Source: Kineosporia rhizophila
GTDB taxonomy: Bacteria > Actinomycetota > Actinomycetes > Actinomycetales > Kineosporiaceae
Direction: 5' to 3'
Assembly (NCBI RefSeq): GCF_021277265.1
Contig: NZ_JAJSOH010000004.1
Coordinates: 62,001-126,000, forward strand
DNA length: 64,000 nt
Positions within the stretch are counted from its first letter, which is position 1, and the number at the start of each line of letters is the position of its first letter. A program made the position numbers and the translations under genes. This document shows positions 17,403 to 27,001 of the stretch, piece by piece. The notes under the pieces are model-generated. The model was not told the DNA's origin and did not search any database. It saw only the letters and a program-made list of their open reading frames with translations.

Positions 17403-18188
17403 ATGACCGAGTCGGAAGTCCGGATCGAGGCGCGGGGAGTGCGCAAGCAGTTCCCCAAGGCCGAACGGCCGGCGCTGGACGGGGTGGATCTCACCGTCCG
17501 GGCCGGGCGGGTGTGCGCATTGCTGGGGGCGAACGGGGCCGGTAAGACGACGATGATCCGGATCCTCACCACGCTGTTGGTGGCGGACGAGGGGGAGGTG
17601 CGGGTGGCCGGGTACGACGTGGCCACCCAGGGCGGTCAGGTCCGCGCATCGATCGGGCTGGTGGGGCAGTACGCCGCGCTCGACGAGGTGCTCACCGGGC
17701 GGCAGAACCTGGAACTGTTCTCGAAGCTGGCCGGGATGAGCCGGACCGAGGCCCGCGAGCACGCGGCCGGGCTGCTGGAGCGGGCCGGCCTGAGCGACGT
17801 GGGTGACCGGGTGGTGGGCAAGCTGTCCGGTGGCCTGCGCCGCCGGATGGACCTGGCCACCTCGATGATCACCACGCCCCAGGTGCTTTTCGTGGACGAG
17901 CCGACCACCGGGGTGGATCCGCACGCCCGGCGGGACCTGTGGGCGCAGTTGCGGGCCATGGCCGAGCAGGGGGTGGCGATCCTGCTCACCACGCAGTATC
18001 TCGAGGAGGCCGACTCGCTGGCCGACGACGTGGTGATCCTGAAGGAGGGGAAGGTGATCGCCCGGGGCACCCCGTCGGACCTGAAACAGCTGGTGGGGGA
18101 GCCGAAGTGGGAACTGCGCGAGCCCACTCTGGAAGACGTGTACCTGCACCTGCACGACGCCGGGAACCAGTTGGGGGTGATGAACTGA
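17403..18188 (+). CDS. ABC transporter ATP-binding protein, DrrA type
   Basis: A 261-residue ATPase of the daunorubicin-resistance type. Walker A GANGAGKTT lies near residue 42, the Q-loop at VGQYAAL, signature LSGGLRRRMDLA near 144, Walker B VLFVDEPTTGVD near 162, and the His switch at LLTTQYLEEAD. It powers an ABC-2 exporter with the permease encoded next, whose ATG overlaps its stop (TGATG). The start at 17403 has AAAGGGG about seven bases upstream; an ATG at 17370 would lie inside the operator. The protein is shorter than DrrA because it lacks most of the C-terminal regulatory extension. Confidence 0.9.
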   Translation: MTESEVRIEARGVRKQFPKAERPALDGVDLTVRAGRVCALLGANGAGKTTMIRILTTLLVADEGEVRVAGYDVATQGGQVRASIGLVGQYAALDEVLTGRQNLELFSKLAGMSRTEAREHAAGLLERAGLSDVGDRVVGKLSGGLRRRMDLATSMITTPQVLFVDEPTTGVDPHARRDLWAQLRAMAEQGVAILLTTQYLEEADSLADDVVILKEGKVIARGTPSDLKQLVGEPKWELREPTLEDVYLHLHDAGNQLGVMN

Positions 18189-18991
18189 TGAGCACGGCAA
18201 CCGCTTTCGGCTCCACCAGTCTGCTGCGCGAGTCCGTGGTGATCGCCGGGCGCACGGTGCTGCACTGGCGGGCGCAGCCCGGCCAGTTCGCCGTGGCCCT
18301 GCTCTTCCCGGTGATGCTCCTGCTGATGATGGGGGCGTTGTTCGGCGGCGCGGTGGCGGGCAGCACCGCCGACTACTTCGTCTTCGTCCTGCCCGGGGTG
18401 CTGGCGCTGAACATGATGTTCGGCATCGAGGCGACGATGACGGCCCTCGCCTCGGACGCCACGAAGACGGTGACCGACCGCTTCCGCTCGCTGCCCATCT
18501 CCGGCGGGTCGGTGCTGCTGGGCCGGGTGCTGGCCGACCTGATGACGTCGGTGGTCGAGCTGGCGGCGCTCAGCCTGGCCGGGTTCGCCCTGGGCTGGCG
18601 CTGGGAGAACGGGCTCCTGCCCACGCTCGCGGCCTACGGTCTGCTGCTCACCCTGCGGTTCTCGGTGCTCTGGCTGGGGGTCTTCCTGGGGGTGAAGGCG
18701 GGCTCGCCGGAGGCGCTGATGGGGGTGCAGATCCTGGTCTGGCCGGTCGGGTTCCTCTCCACGGTGTTCATCGACCCGCGCACCATGCCCACCTGGCTGG
18801 GCTGGCTGGCCGAGCTGAACCCGGTGTCGGCGGTGGCGACCTCGGCCCGGGAGCTGTTCACCGGTCAGGAGATCGAGGGAGTGGGCTGGGCCGCCACCCA
18901 CTCCCTGCCCTACGCCCTGGTCAGCCAGGTGGTGCTGGTGATGGTGTTCGCGACGCTGGGGGTGCGCGCCTACCGTCGCATCGGGCAGTAG
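18188..18991 (+). CDS. ABC-2 type transporter permease, DrrB type
   Basis: A 267-residue membrane protein with about six hydrophobic segments and the ABC-2 signature region around NPVSAVATSARELF near residue 215. The cytoplasmic N-terminus starts with ESVVIAGRTVLHWRAQPG, typical of DrrB. It forms an exporter with the preceding ATPase. Regulation by the divergent TetR protein suggests export of a hydrophobic drug or natural product, but the substrate is unknown. Confidence 0.9.
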   Translation: MSTATAFGSTSLLRESVVIAGRTVLHWRAQPGQFAVALLFPVMLLLMMGALFGGAVAGSTADYFVFVLPGVLALNMMFGIEATMTALASDATKTVTDRFRSLPISGGSVLLGRVLADLMTSVVELAALSLAGFALGWRWENGLLPTLAAYGLLLTLRFSVLWLGVFLGVKAGSPEALMGVQILVWPVGFLSTVFIDPRTMPTWLGWLAELNPVSAVATSARELFTGQEIEGVGWAATHSLPYALVSQVVLVMVFATLGVRAYRRIGQ

Positions 18992-19035
18992 GCGTGGTGT
19001 CCGAAGGATCCAAGACGGGCGTGGCCCGGCGGTCG

Positions 19036-19041
19036 TAGCGT
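19036..19041 (+). promoter_or_regulatory. -10 hexamer of the VOC gene (leaderless)
   Basis: TAGCGT, seven bases, ATG at 19049. Confidence 0.45.
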
Positions 19042-19048
19042 CGAGGTC

Positions 19049-19450
19049 ATGAAGCTACGACTCGCAGTCATCGAACTCGTGGTCTCGGACATGGCGGCCA
19101 GCCTGACCTTCTACCGGCTGCTCGGCCTGGACCTGCCGCACCCGGACGAGGCCGGGGCCCAGCCGCACGTCCAGGCCGACATCGGGGGCGGGGTTCAGCT
19201 CGCCTTCGACACCGAGGAGACGATCCGCTCGTTCGAGCCGGACTGGAAGCGACCGGAGCGGGGCGCCACCCAGTCGGCGATCGCCTTCGAGGCGGCCTCG
19301 CCGGCCGAGGTGGACGAGGCCTTCAAGACGATGCTGGACGCGGGGTACGAGGGGCAGCTGAAACCGTGGGACGCGGTGTGGGGCCAGCGTTATGCGGTGG
19401 TCCGCGATCCGGACGGCAACCAGGTGGACCTGTTCGCGGCTCTCAGCTGA
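19049..19450 (+). CDS. VOC family (glyoxalase/bleomycin resistance fold) protein
   Basis: A 133-residue protein with two beta-alpha-beta-beta-beta units. The start MKLRLAVIELVVSDMAAS and the end YAVVRDPDGNQVDLFA are typical VOC edges. Such proteins can be metal-dependent lyases, dioxygenases or drug-binding proteins; the substrate is not readable. It converges on the AraC-type gene and overlaps it by 8 bp at the 3' ends. Confidence 0.85.
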   Translation: MKLRLAVIELVVSDMAASLTFYRLLGLDLPHPDEAGAQPHVQADIGGGVQLAFDTEETIRSFEPDWKRPERGATQSAIAFEAASPAEVDEAFKTMLDAGYEGQLKPWDAVWGQRYAVVRDPDGNQVDLFAALS

Positions 19451-20123
19451 CCAGTTCGCCCGGGGTACGGCCGGTGAGGGCCCGCACCTCGCGGGAGAGA
19501 TGAGCCTGATCGCAGTAGCCCGCGTCGGCGGCCACCCCGGCCAGGGGCTGTCCGGCGCGGGCGCGGGCCAGGGCTCGTTGCAGGCGTAGTACCCGCAGCA
19601 GGTGGCCGGGGCCGTAGCCGAACAGTTCCTTGCTGCGGCGCTGTAGCTGGCGGGCGCTGAAACCGGTGTGCTCGGCCATTTCCGCCACTGGCAGGCCGGT
19701 CTGGGCCATGCGGAAGACGTTGCCGCCCAGGGGGTCGGCCGGGGCGGGGGCGGTGAGAAGCCACTGCTCCAGTGCTGCTGCTCCGCCCTGGGCGATCTGT
19801 TCTTCCAGCAGCCAGGCGCGTCGCGTGCCCCAGAGATCAGCCAGTGGTACGTACTGGTCGACCACCTCGGCGGCCGAGATTCCCAGCGCGGCCGGGCCCG
19901 TTGCGGCGGCGAACCTCAGTGCTACGAAGTTCTCGTCGTCGCGAGGTACGTGCAGGTGGGCCTTGGTGTCGGGGCCGGCGACGCGCAGGGTCTTCCCGTC
20001 CCAAAGCAGATCCAGACAGCCGTCCGGAAGGATCAGGGACGGCTGTCTGGCCGGTTCTGCCGGGGCACTGCTGCGCCAGAGCACTACGCCGGCCCGGGCG
20101 GCGGGTCGCTCGGCGTACGTCAT
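19443..20123 (-). CDS. AraC family transcriptional regulator
   Basis: A 226-residue regulator. The C-terminal 95 residues are two AraC helix-turn-helices (VAEMAEHTGFSARQLQRRSK and AGYCDQAHLSREVRALTGRTP). The N-terminal region, with LILPDGCLDLLW, resembles the DUF6597/cupin-like sensor domain common in actinobacterial AraC proteins. It follows the MscS gene on the same strand with a 15-bp gap. A TACGCT hexamer eight bases before the ATG could give it its own promoter. Its target may be the convergent VOC gene, which is inference. Confidence 0.87.
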   Translation of the reverse strand: MTYAERPAARAGVVLWRSSAPAEPARQPSLILPDGCLDLLWDGKTLRVAGPDTKAHLHVPRDDENFVALRFAAATGPAALGISAAEVVDQYVPLADLWGTRRAWLLEEQIAQGGAAALEQWLLTAPAPADPLGGNVFRMAQTGLPVAEMAEHTGFSARQLQRRSKELFGYGPGHLLRVLRLQRALARARAGQPLAGVAADAGYCDQAHLSREVRALTGRTPGELVS

Positions 20124-20138
20124 GGCAGTTCAGCGTAG

Positions 20139-21455
20139 TTAACGCCCGAGCTCGCGCTCCTCCGGATGCCGCTTGGAGCTGGAGTCGCCGGCGGTCGGGC
20201 TGCCCGCGTCGGACGGCGGGGCCGGGGTGGTGGCCTCGGCGCTGCCGTAGTCCGGGCGGCTGGAGGGCACGGCCTCGCCCTGGTTGACGATCATCGTGCG
20301 GGTGGTGGAGTGCTGCCAGATGCCCTCGCGGGCGAAGCGCACCCGGATCCGGCGGCGCATCTCGCGGCCCACCGGCGGGGCCTGGTCCGGATAGGTCTTG
20401 ATCACCATCCGCACCACCACGCTGTCCTGGGTCACCGTCTCGACGCCCCAGACCTCCGGGTCCTCCATGATCACGTCGGCGAAGCGCGGGTCGGCCCGCA
20501 GGTCCAGGGCGATGTCCTCGAGGATCTCCTCGACCCGGTCGATGTCCTCCTCGAAGCCCACGTTCACGTCGATCACCGCGCGCGACCAGCCCTGCGAGGA
20601 GTTGCCCACCGACAGGATCTCGCCGTTGCGGACGTACCAGACCGTGCCGTTGATGTCGCGCAGCTGGGTCACCCGCAGGCCCACCGCCTCGACCACGCCG
20701 CTGGCCTCGCCCACGTTCACCGAGTCACCCACGCCGTACTGGTCCTCGAGGATCATGAACATGCCGGCCAGGATGTCGCGCACCACGCTCTGCGCGCCCA
20801 GGCCCAGCGCCACGCCGATCACACTGACGCCGGCCAGCAGCGGTGCGATGTTGATGCCGAGTTCGCCCAGCACGGTCAGCCCGGTGACGATGAAGATGAT
20901 CACCGAGGTGATGCTGCGCAGCACCTGGGCCAGGGTCCTGGCCCGGGCCAGGCGGCGGGTGACCGGCGGTGGGGCGGCCCGGCGCACCTCCGCGTCCTGA
21001 GGATGTTCGGCCGCGGCCTCGCCGGTGGTGCTCTGGCCGGGGGCGGTGGTGCCGGCCGCGATCCGGTCGGACAGCCGGCCGATCAGCCGGTGCACGATCT
21101 TCCGGACCAGCCAGCCGATCAGGATGATGAAGGCCACCCGCAGCGGCCCGCCGATCAGGAAGTCCAGCCACTGGCCGAGCCGGTCGTTGCCGGTCAGGCG
21201 CAGGGTGACGCCGCAGATCGAGAAGTCGTCACGGTCGCACGTCTGGCTGGCCGCCCCCTGCTGGGCTGCGTTCAGCAGGCCACCGGTGATCTCGCTGAGC
21301 GAGGAACCGGTGGGTGAGGGGGACGGGGTGGCGGTAGCGGTGGCGCTCGGGGTGGCCGACGGATCCCCGGTACCGCTCGGGACCGGGGTAGGCGTCGTCG
21401 TGGCAACCAGAGCGCCCAGGTGGGCGGAGGCGGCGGCGAGTGGAGCGGCGAACAT
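20139..21455 (-). CDS. MscS family mechanosensitive ion channel
   Basis: A 438-residue membrane protein. After a leader comes an unusual Thr/Ser/Pro-rich segment (residues 20-50) and a small extracytoplasmic part with two cysteines (CDRDDFSIC). Three hydrophobic helices follow. The pore helix and beta domain carry GVSVIGVALGLGAQSVVRD and the stretch NGEILSVGNSSQGWSR typical of MscS. The C-terminal 45 residues are Ser/Pro-rich and charged. It should release solutes on hypo-osmotic shock. Its ATG lies seven bases after TAGCCT. Confidence 0.92.
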   Translation of the reverse strand: MFAAPLAAASAHLGALVATTTPTPVPSGTGDPSATPSATATATPSPSPTGSSLSEITGGLLNAAQQGAASQTCDRDDFSICGVTLRLTGNDRLGQWLDFLIGGPLRVAFIILIGWLVRKIVHRLIGRLSDRIAAGTTAPGQSTTGEAAAEHPQDAEVRRAAPPPVTRRLARARTLAQVLRSITSVIIFIVTGLTVLGELGINIAPLLAGVSVIGVALGLGAQSVVRDILAGMFMILEDQYGVGDSVNVGEASGVVEAVGLRVTQLRDINGTVWYVRNGEILSVGNSSQGWSRAVIDVNVGFEEDIDRVEEILEDIALDLRADPRFADVIMEDPEVWGVETVTQDSVVVRMVIKTYPDQAPPVGREMRRRIRVRFAREGIWQHSTTRTMIVNQGEAVPSSRPDYGSAEATTPAPPSDAGSPTAGDSSSKRHPEERELGR

Positions 21456-21462
21456 TCGGCCG

Positions 21463-21468
21463 AGGCTA
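21463..21468 (-). promoter_or_regulatory. -10 hexamer of the mscS-type gene (leaderless)
   Basis: TAGCCT on the minus strand, seven bases, ATG at 21455. Confidence 0.5.
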
Positions 21469-21563
21469 GCGGCGGCAACCCTCGACGGTGAAACCCGCTT
21501 CCGGAGAATTCGGGACGAACCGTCGGGGGTTCACAGCCTCTATAGGTGGATCGGGGGACCAGC

Positions 21564-21601
21564 GGGTCAGGTGAGGTCAGGTGAGGTCAGGTGAGAGTCA
21601 G
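21564..21601. repeat. About 3.7 x 10-bp tandem repeat across the S9 peptidase stop
   Basis: Two exact copies of GTGAGGTCAG (21571-21580, 21581-21590) flanked by partial copies. The stop codon of the peptidase gene (21587-21589) is inside the second exact copy. Confidence 0.88.
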
Positions 21602-23740
21602 GCCGGTCTGATGGGCCAGGAACGTCATGGTGTCGGTGGAGAGGGCGATCGACCGGGACAGCGCCCGGGCACCGTGGCCCACGTTCTTCTCCCGGCGGAT
21701 CAGGATCGGCCGCTCGCCCGGGTCGGCGCTGGTGGCGTGCTGCAGCGCCGCGCACAGCTTGCGGGCGTGCAGCGGGTCGACCCGGGTGTCGCCGTCGAAG
21801 ACGGTGAACAGCGTGGCCGGGTAGTCCACGCCCTCACGCACCTGGTGGTAGGGCGAGTAGGCGAGAAGCCAGCCGAACTGTTCAGGATCGTCCGCCGACC
21901 CGTACTCCACGTTCCAGGTGGCACCCAGCCCGAACTTCTCGTACCGCACCATGTCCAGCAGCGGGGCCGAGCAGACCACCGCCCGGTACAGCTCCGGACG
22001 CTGGGTCAGCGCGGCCCCGACCAGCAGGCCACCGTTGGAGCCGCCACTGATCGCCAACTGGCTCGCCGACGTCCACTGGTTGTCGATCAGGTGTTCGGCC
22101 GCGGCGTGGAAGTCGTCGAACACGTTCTGCTTGTGCCCGAGCATCCCGGCGCGGTGCCAGTCCTCGCCCTCCTCGCTGCCCCCGCGCAGGCTCGCCACCG
22201 CGTACACGCCACCGGCCTCGGCCCAGGCCAGGATGGTCGCGGAGTAGCCGGGCGTCATCGGCACGCCGAAACCGCCGTAGCCGTAGAGGATCGTGGGCCG
22301 GGGCGAGGAGGGCACACCCTGGTCGTCGAGCAGATCGGCGCGGCAGGTCACGAACATCCGCACCACGGTGCCGTCGGCCGAGGGGTACTCGATCTGCCGG
22401 GTGACCACCTCCGGCACCTCGACGGTGCCGGGCGGGGCCGCGAACAGTTCGAGCCGGCCGGTCAGACCGTCGAGGCGGTACACGTGCGGCGGGGTGACGT
22501 GGTCGGTGTAACTGAACCAGCACTCGTGCCCGCCTTCGGGCCGGGAGACCAGGCCTCCCACCGAACCGACGCCAGGGAGCGTCACCGTGCCGGACGCCCC
22601 CGGGTAGCGCGAACCCGAGTCCAGGTCGTGCACGCTGATCTCGGAGACCGCGTGCCGTGTCCACTTGGCCAGCAGCAGCGGGTTGTCGATCAGCTGCTCG
22701 CCGTCGAGCACGGTGTAGTCCTGCAGGACCGCCTCGTCGTGCTGCGGGATCAGGTCGCGCCAGTGCTCCGGGCCGGGCGTGCTCGGGTCGGTGACCGCGA
22801 GCCGGCCGCGCGGGGCGTCCAGGTCGGTGAACACGTAGAGCCGGCCGTCCCGCCCGACGTGCGCGCCGAACTGCGCGTCGAGACCGGTGGCGATCGGGGT
22901 GAACTCGGGGGAGACGTGAGCGCCGGGGGCGTTGAGGTCGGCGATCCAGGCGTCGTTGCGCGGGGCGGTGCCCACCGAGGCCGAGACGATCAGCCAGCGC
23001 CCGTCGCGGGAGAGCCCCACGCCGAAGTAGGTGCGGGCGTCGTGCCCCTCGCCGAACACCTGGACGTCCTTCTCCGGGTCGGAACCCAGGCGGTGCAGCC
23101 AGATCCGCCGGTGGTACTGCTCTTCCCCGGCCGGCACCTGCTCCTTCGGCAGCCGCCGGACGTAGTAGAAGGCAGGGACCCGGCTCTCGGGGTTCTCCTC
23201 GTCGGGCAGGCCCCCGGGGATCCAGGAGATGGGGGAGTAGCGGGCCCGGTCGATCGGCCCGTCGACGAGTTCGCCGGTGGCGACGTCGATGATCCGCAGC
23301 ACGCTCTCCTCGGTGCCGCCCTCGGAGAGCTGGTAGGCCAACAGGGTGCCCTCACGGTCGGGCTGCCAGGCGTCCAGCGTGGTGGTGCCGCTCGCGTCGA
23401 TCGCCACCGGGTCCACCAGGGCGCGACGTTCGGCGTCGGGGCCGTCCTGCACGTACAGGACGCTGTGCTCCTGCCCCGGCTCCCGGCGCATCGAGAAGAC
23501 CCGCTCACCCCGCCAGATCGGCACCCCGGCCACGCCCGCGCCCAGCAGTTCGCGCAGGCGGGAGCCCACCCGCTCGCGCCCCGGCCAGTCCTGGGCGGCG
23601 GCGCCGAACAGCTCGTCCTGCTGCTGCGACCACTGCTCGGTGCGCTCGTCGGAGGCGTCTTCGAGCCAGCGGTAGGGGTCGGCCACCGGCTGCCCGTGCA
23701 ACTCCTCGACCAGGTCCAGACGCAGTGCCGGGAAACTCAT
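21587..23740 (-). CDS. Prolyl oligopeptidase family serine peptidase (S9A)
   Basis: A 717-residue enzyme: an N-terminal seven-bladed propeller (about residues 70-440) and an alpha/beta hydrolase domain. The nucleophile Ser is in ISGGSNGGLL near residue 565, the Asp in VFDGDTRVDP near 648 and the His in KNVGHGA near 685. It cleaves short peptides after proline in the cytoplasm. The opening PALRLDLVEELHG and DPYRWLED are family hallmarks. ATG 23740 lies six bases after TACTGT; longer in-frame starts would add an arginine-rich unconserved leader. It is divergent from malQ. Confidence 0.93.
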   Translation of the reverse strand: MSFPALRLDLVEELHGQPVADPYRWLEDASDERTEQWSQQQDELFGAAAQDWPGRERVGSRLRELLGAGVAGVPIWRGERVFSMRREPGQEHSVLYVQDGPDAERRALVDPVAIDASGTTTLDAWQPDREGTLLAYQLSEGGTEESVLRIIDVATGELVDGPIDRARYSPISWIPGGLPDEENPESRVPAFYYVRRLPKEQVPAGEEQYHRRIWLHRLGSDPEKDVQVFGEGHDARTYFGVGLSRDGRWLIVSASVGTAPRNDAWIADLNAPGAHVSPEFTPIATGLDAQFGAHVGRDGRLYVFTDLDAPRGRLAVTDPSTPGPEHWRDLIPQHDEAVLQDYTVLDGEQLIDNPLLLAKWTRHAVSEISVHDLDSGSRYPGASGTVTLPGVGSVGGLVSRPEGGHECWFSYTDHVTPPHVYRLDGLTGRLELFAAPPGTVEVPEVVTRQIEYPSADGTVVRMFVTCRADLLDDQGVPSSPRPTILYGYGGFGVPMTPGYSATILAWAEAGGVYAVASLRGGSEEGEDWHRAGMLGHKQNVFDDFHAAAEHLIDNQWTSASQLAISGGSNGGLLVGAALTQRPELYRAVVCSAPLLDMVRYEKFGLGATWNVEYGSADDPEQFGWLLAYSPYHQVREGVDYPATLFTVFDGDTRVDPLHARKLCAALQHATSADPGERPILIRREKNVGHGARALSRSIALSTDTMTFLAHQTGLTLT

Positions 23741-23746
23741 GAACAC

Positions 23747-23752
23747 ACAGTA
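23747..23752 (-). promoter_or_regulatory. -10 hexamer of the S9 peptidase gene (leaderless)
   Basis: TACTGT on the minus strand, six bases, ATG at 23740. Confidence 0.5.
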
Positions 23753-23891
23753 AGGGGACCTCGCCCGGAGGATCGAGGGGGACGGGGCGTGGCGGCGCCC
23801 CACCGTGCGTGCGCGATGTCTGGCAGGATTCACCGGCGAGAGCCCGATCGAAAACATTGCAGACCCCGACGAACGCGACGGAAGCACAACG

Positions 23892-26309
23892 GTGACCGAC
23901 CAGCGCCCTTCCCGTGACAGCCGTGACAGCCGTGACTCGATCGTCGGACCGGACGACGAGGGGTCGGTCTACGACGTCAGCGCCCCCACCCCACCCGCGG
24001 GCATCGCCCTGGGCGGCCGGACCGGCCCGGACGACAACCCGGACCACGACGACGACATCGTCACCCGGCCCGCCCTCGTCGACGGCCGGCTCGACCTGAC
24101 CGCCACCGCCCCGCAGGAACTGGCCGACCTGGCCGCCGCGCTCGGCGTGGCCACCGAGTTCAAGGACTGGCAGGGCAGCACGGTCGCGGTGTCGACCAAG
24201 ACCCTCTGCGGCGTGCTGGAGGCGCTGGACATCCCGGTGCGCACCGGCCACGACGTGCGGGCGGCGCTGGAGGAGGTGCGCCGCCGGCCGTGGGAGAAGA
24301 TGCTGCCGGACGTGACCGTGGTGCGCGAGGGCGACCAGGCCGTCATCCCGGTGCACATCGACTCCGACCTGCCGCTGCACCGGGTCGAGGTGAAGCTGGA
24401 GACCGAGGACGGCACGCTGCTCACCCTGCCCCTGGCGGCCGAGCAGCCGGAAGAGGCGCGGGCCACGTTCGACGGGCACACCGTGCGGCGGGTGAACTAC
24501 GTGGTGCTGGGCGACATCCCGCTCGGGTATCACACGCTCTGGGCGCGCTACCAGCCGCAGGCCCGCTACCCCGGCAGCGAGAACCCCACGGCCAGTTCGG
24601 TCGAGGCGTTCCGCCCCTACATCGTCACCCCGCGGCAGATCGAGCTGCCGCCCTCGGTGGCCGACAGCCGGGCCTGGGGCTTCATGACCCAGCTGTACTC
24701 GGTGCGCTCGTCCCGTTCGTGGGGTCTGGGCGACCTGGCCGACCTGGCCGAGCTGACCGGCTGGAGCGCCCGTTCCGGCGGGGCCGACTTCGTGCTGGTG
24801 AACCCGCTGCACGCGGCCGAGCCGGTGGCCCCGATGACGCCCTCGCCCTACCTGCCCAGCACCCGGCGCTTCTTCAACCCGGTCTACCTGCGGGTGGAGG
24901 ACATCCTCGAGGTCGGCTACCTGCCGAGCACCGAGCGCGCCATCCTGGAGTGGCAGGCCGAGGCGCTGCGGGCGCTGAACACCGACCCGGGCGAACTCGA
25001 CCGCGACGCCGTCTGGGAGGCCAAGAACACCGCTCTGCAGACGGTTTTCGAGTTCCCGCGCAGCCGTGAGCGGCAGGCCGCGTTCGAGGCGTACTGCCAG
25101 CGCGAGGGGCAGGGGCTGGAGGACTTCGCGGTCTGGAGCGCCCTGGCCGAGCGTTACGGCCTGCCTGCCGCCGACTGGCCCACGCACTTCCACGACCCCC
25201 GCGGTGCGGCGGTCAAGCAGGTGCGGGAGGAGATGGCCGACCGGGTCGAGTTCCACATGTGGCTGCAGTGGTGCCTGGACCAGCAGCTGGCCGGGGTGGC
25301 CGAGGTGGCCCGCGACGCGGGGATGTCGGTGGGCGTGGTGCACGACCTCGCGGTCGGGGTGCACCCCGACGGTGCCGACGCCTGGGCCCTGGCCGACGTG
25401 CTGGCCGGAGGCGTCACGGCGGGCGCCCCGCCGGACGCGTTCAACCAGCAGGGGCAGGACTGGTCGCAGCCGCCGTGGCGGCCCGACCGGCTGGCCGAGC
25501 TGGGCTACGGGCCCTACCGGGACATGCTGCGCACCCTGCTGCGTCATGCCGGCGCCCTCCGGATCGACCACATCCTGGGGCTTTTCCGGTTCTGGTGGGT
25601 GCCCGAGGGCAACACCCCGGCCGACGGCACCTACGTGCGCTACGACCACGAGGCGATGATCGGGGTGCTCGCCCTGGAGGCGCACCGCGCGGGCTGCTTC
25701 GTGATCGGCGAGGACCTGGGCAACGTCGAGGCCTCGGCCCGCGAGTACCTGAAGGAGCGCGGGGTCCTGGGCACCAGCATCCTGTGGTTCGAGCGGGACT
25801 ACGAGGGCGACGGCATGCCGCTGCCGCCCAGCGCCTGGCGCGAGCTCTGCCTGGCCACCGTCACCACCCACGACCTGCCGCCCACGGCCGGGTACCTGGC
25901 CGGTGAGCACATCGAGCTGCGGGAGCGGCTGGGCCTGCTCACCCGCCCCTACGAGCAGGAGGCGGCGATCGACGCGGCCGAGCGGCAGGCCGTGCTCGAC
26001 CAGCTGACCAAGCTCGGCCTGCTCAAGGTCGGCCCGACCGAGCGGGACAAGGTCGAGGCGCTGCACGTGTTCCTGACCATGACCCCGGCCCGGCTGATCG
26101 GGGTGCAGCTGGCCGACGCGGTGGGCGACCGCCGCACGATCAACCAGCCCGGCACCAACGACGAGTACCCGAACTGGCGGGTGCCGATGGCCGACGGGGT
26201 GGGCCAGCCGGTGCTGCTCGACGAGCTGATGGACTCGGCCCGGGTGACCAGCCTGATCCGCACGGTCGACGCCAAGCTGCACCCGAACGACTGGGTCGAG
26301 CCGGAGTGA
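23892..26309 (+). CDS. malQ: 4-alpha-glucanotransferase MalQ (GH77)
   Basis: An 805-residue amylomaltase that transfers glucan segments between malto-oligosaccharides. A disordered Asp/Arg-rich leader (RDSRDSRD, residues 7-14) and a 150-residue N-terminal beta domain precede the GH77 barrel. LRIDHILGLFRF holds the nucleophile Asp near 558, IGEDLGNV the acid/base Glu near 606, and TTHDLPPTAGYL the third acid near 658. I prefer GTG 23892; an earlier GTG at 23805 would place coding sequence over a plausible CAGGAT -10 (23822-23827). It works with the GH13 alpha-glucosidase encoded 18 kb away in maltodextrin metabolism (inference). Confidence 0.92.
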   Translation: MTDQRPSRDSRDSRDSIVGPDDEGSVYDVSAPTPPAGIALGGRTGPDDNPDHDDDIVTRPALVDGRLDLTATAPQELADLAAALGVATEFKDWQGSTVAVSTKTLCGVLEALDIPVRTGHDVRAALEEVRRRPWEKMLPDVTVVREGDQAVIPVHIDSDLPLHRVEVKLETEDGTLLTLPLAAEQPEEARATFDGHTVRRVNYVVLGDIPLGYHTLWARYQPQARYPGSENPTASSVEAFRPYIVTPRQIELPPSVADSRAWGFMTQLYSVRSSRSWGLGDLADLAELTGWSARSGGADFVLVNPLHAAEPVAPMTPSPYLPSTRRFFNPVYLRVEDILEVGYLPSTERAILEWQAEALRALNTDPGELDRDAVWEAKNTALQTVFEFPRSRERQAAFEAYCQREGQGLEDFAVWSALAERYGLPAADWPTHFHDPRGAAVKQVREEMADRVEFHMWLQWCLDQQLAGVAEVARDAGMSVGVVHDLAVGVHPDGADAWALADVLAGGVTAGAPPDAFNQQGQDWSQPPWRPDRLAELGYGPYRDMLRTLLRHAGALRIDHILGLFRFWWVPEGNTPADGTYVRYDHEAMIGVLALEAHRAGCFVIGEDLGNVEASAREYLKERGVLGTSILWFERDYEGDGMPLPPSAWRELCLATVTTHDLPPTAGYLAGEHIELRERLGLLTRPYEQEAAIDAAERQAVLDQLTKLGLLKVGPTERDKVEALHVFLTMTPARLIGVQLADAVGDRRTINQPGTNDEYPNWRVPMADGVGQPVLLDELMDSARVTSLIRTVDAKLHPNDWVEPE

Positions 26310-26998
26310 GTTCTCAGCGCCGGCGCAGTAGGCAGCCGGGCCCGCGGATCGGCGAGATCCGGCTCACCGGGCTGGAATCGGGAGACCAGGCCGACCTGCA
26401 GCCCGGTGCCCGGATCGACGGCCTGGCGTTCGCCGGGCTGCAGACCGACGCGGTCGACCTGTCCGGCGCCGTGGTGATGGAGTGCAGTTTCACCGACGTC
26501 GGGGTGGACGAGGCCGACCTGCGCTCCACCCGGCTGCGCGACACGGTGATCTCGCAGGCCCGCCTGCCCTCGCTGCGGGCCGGGCGGGGCGACTGGCGCG
26601 ACGTGCGGGTCGAGGGGTCCCGGATCGGCTCGGCGGAGATGTACGAGAACAGCTGGGGCTCGGTGCACTTCGTCGACTGCAAGATCACCTACCTGAACCT
26701 GCGCGGAGCCACGCTGCGCGACGTCGCCTTCACCCGCTGCACCATCGAGGAACTCGACCTGGCCGATGCGAAGGCCCGGTCGGTGGCCTTCCTGCAGACC
26801 TCGGTGCCGACCCTCGACGTGCAGCGGGCCGAGCTCGAAGAGGTCGACCTGCGCGGCGCCGAACTGCACCGGATCACCGGGCTTTCTCAGCTCGCGGGCA
26901 CCACAGTGAGTTCCACCCAGCTGAGCCAGTTGGCCCCCCTGCTCGCCGCGGAGTTCCGGATCACCATCGACGACGCGGCCCCACCGGAGATTGCGTAG
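26306..26998 (+). CDS. Pentapeptide-repeat protein
   Basis: A 230-residue protein largely made of A(D/N)LXX-type repeats: VDLSGAVVME, EADLRSTRLRD, LNLRGATLRD, LDLADAKARS and VDLRGAELHR. These build a right-handed quadrilateral beta helix. Some family members mimic DNA and protect gyrase; most are uncharacterised. The GTG overlaps the malQ stop as GTGA, so it is co-translated with malQ. Confidence 0.88.
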   Translation: MSSQRRRSRQPGPRIGEIRLTGLESGDQADLQPGARIDGLAFAGLQTDAVDLSGAVVMECSFTDVGVDEADLRSTRLRDTVISQARLPSLRAGRGDWRDVRVEGSRIGSAEMYENSWGSVHFVDCKITYLNLRGATLRDVAFTRCTIEELDLADAKARSVAFLQTSVPTLDVQRAELEEVDLRGAELHRITGLSQLAGTTVSSTQLSQLAPLLAAEFRITIDDAAPPEIA

Positions 26999-27001
26999 GT
27001 C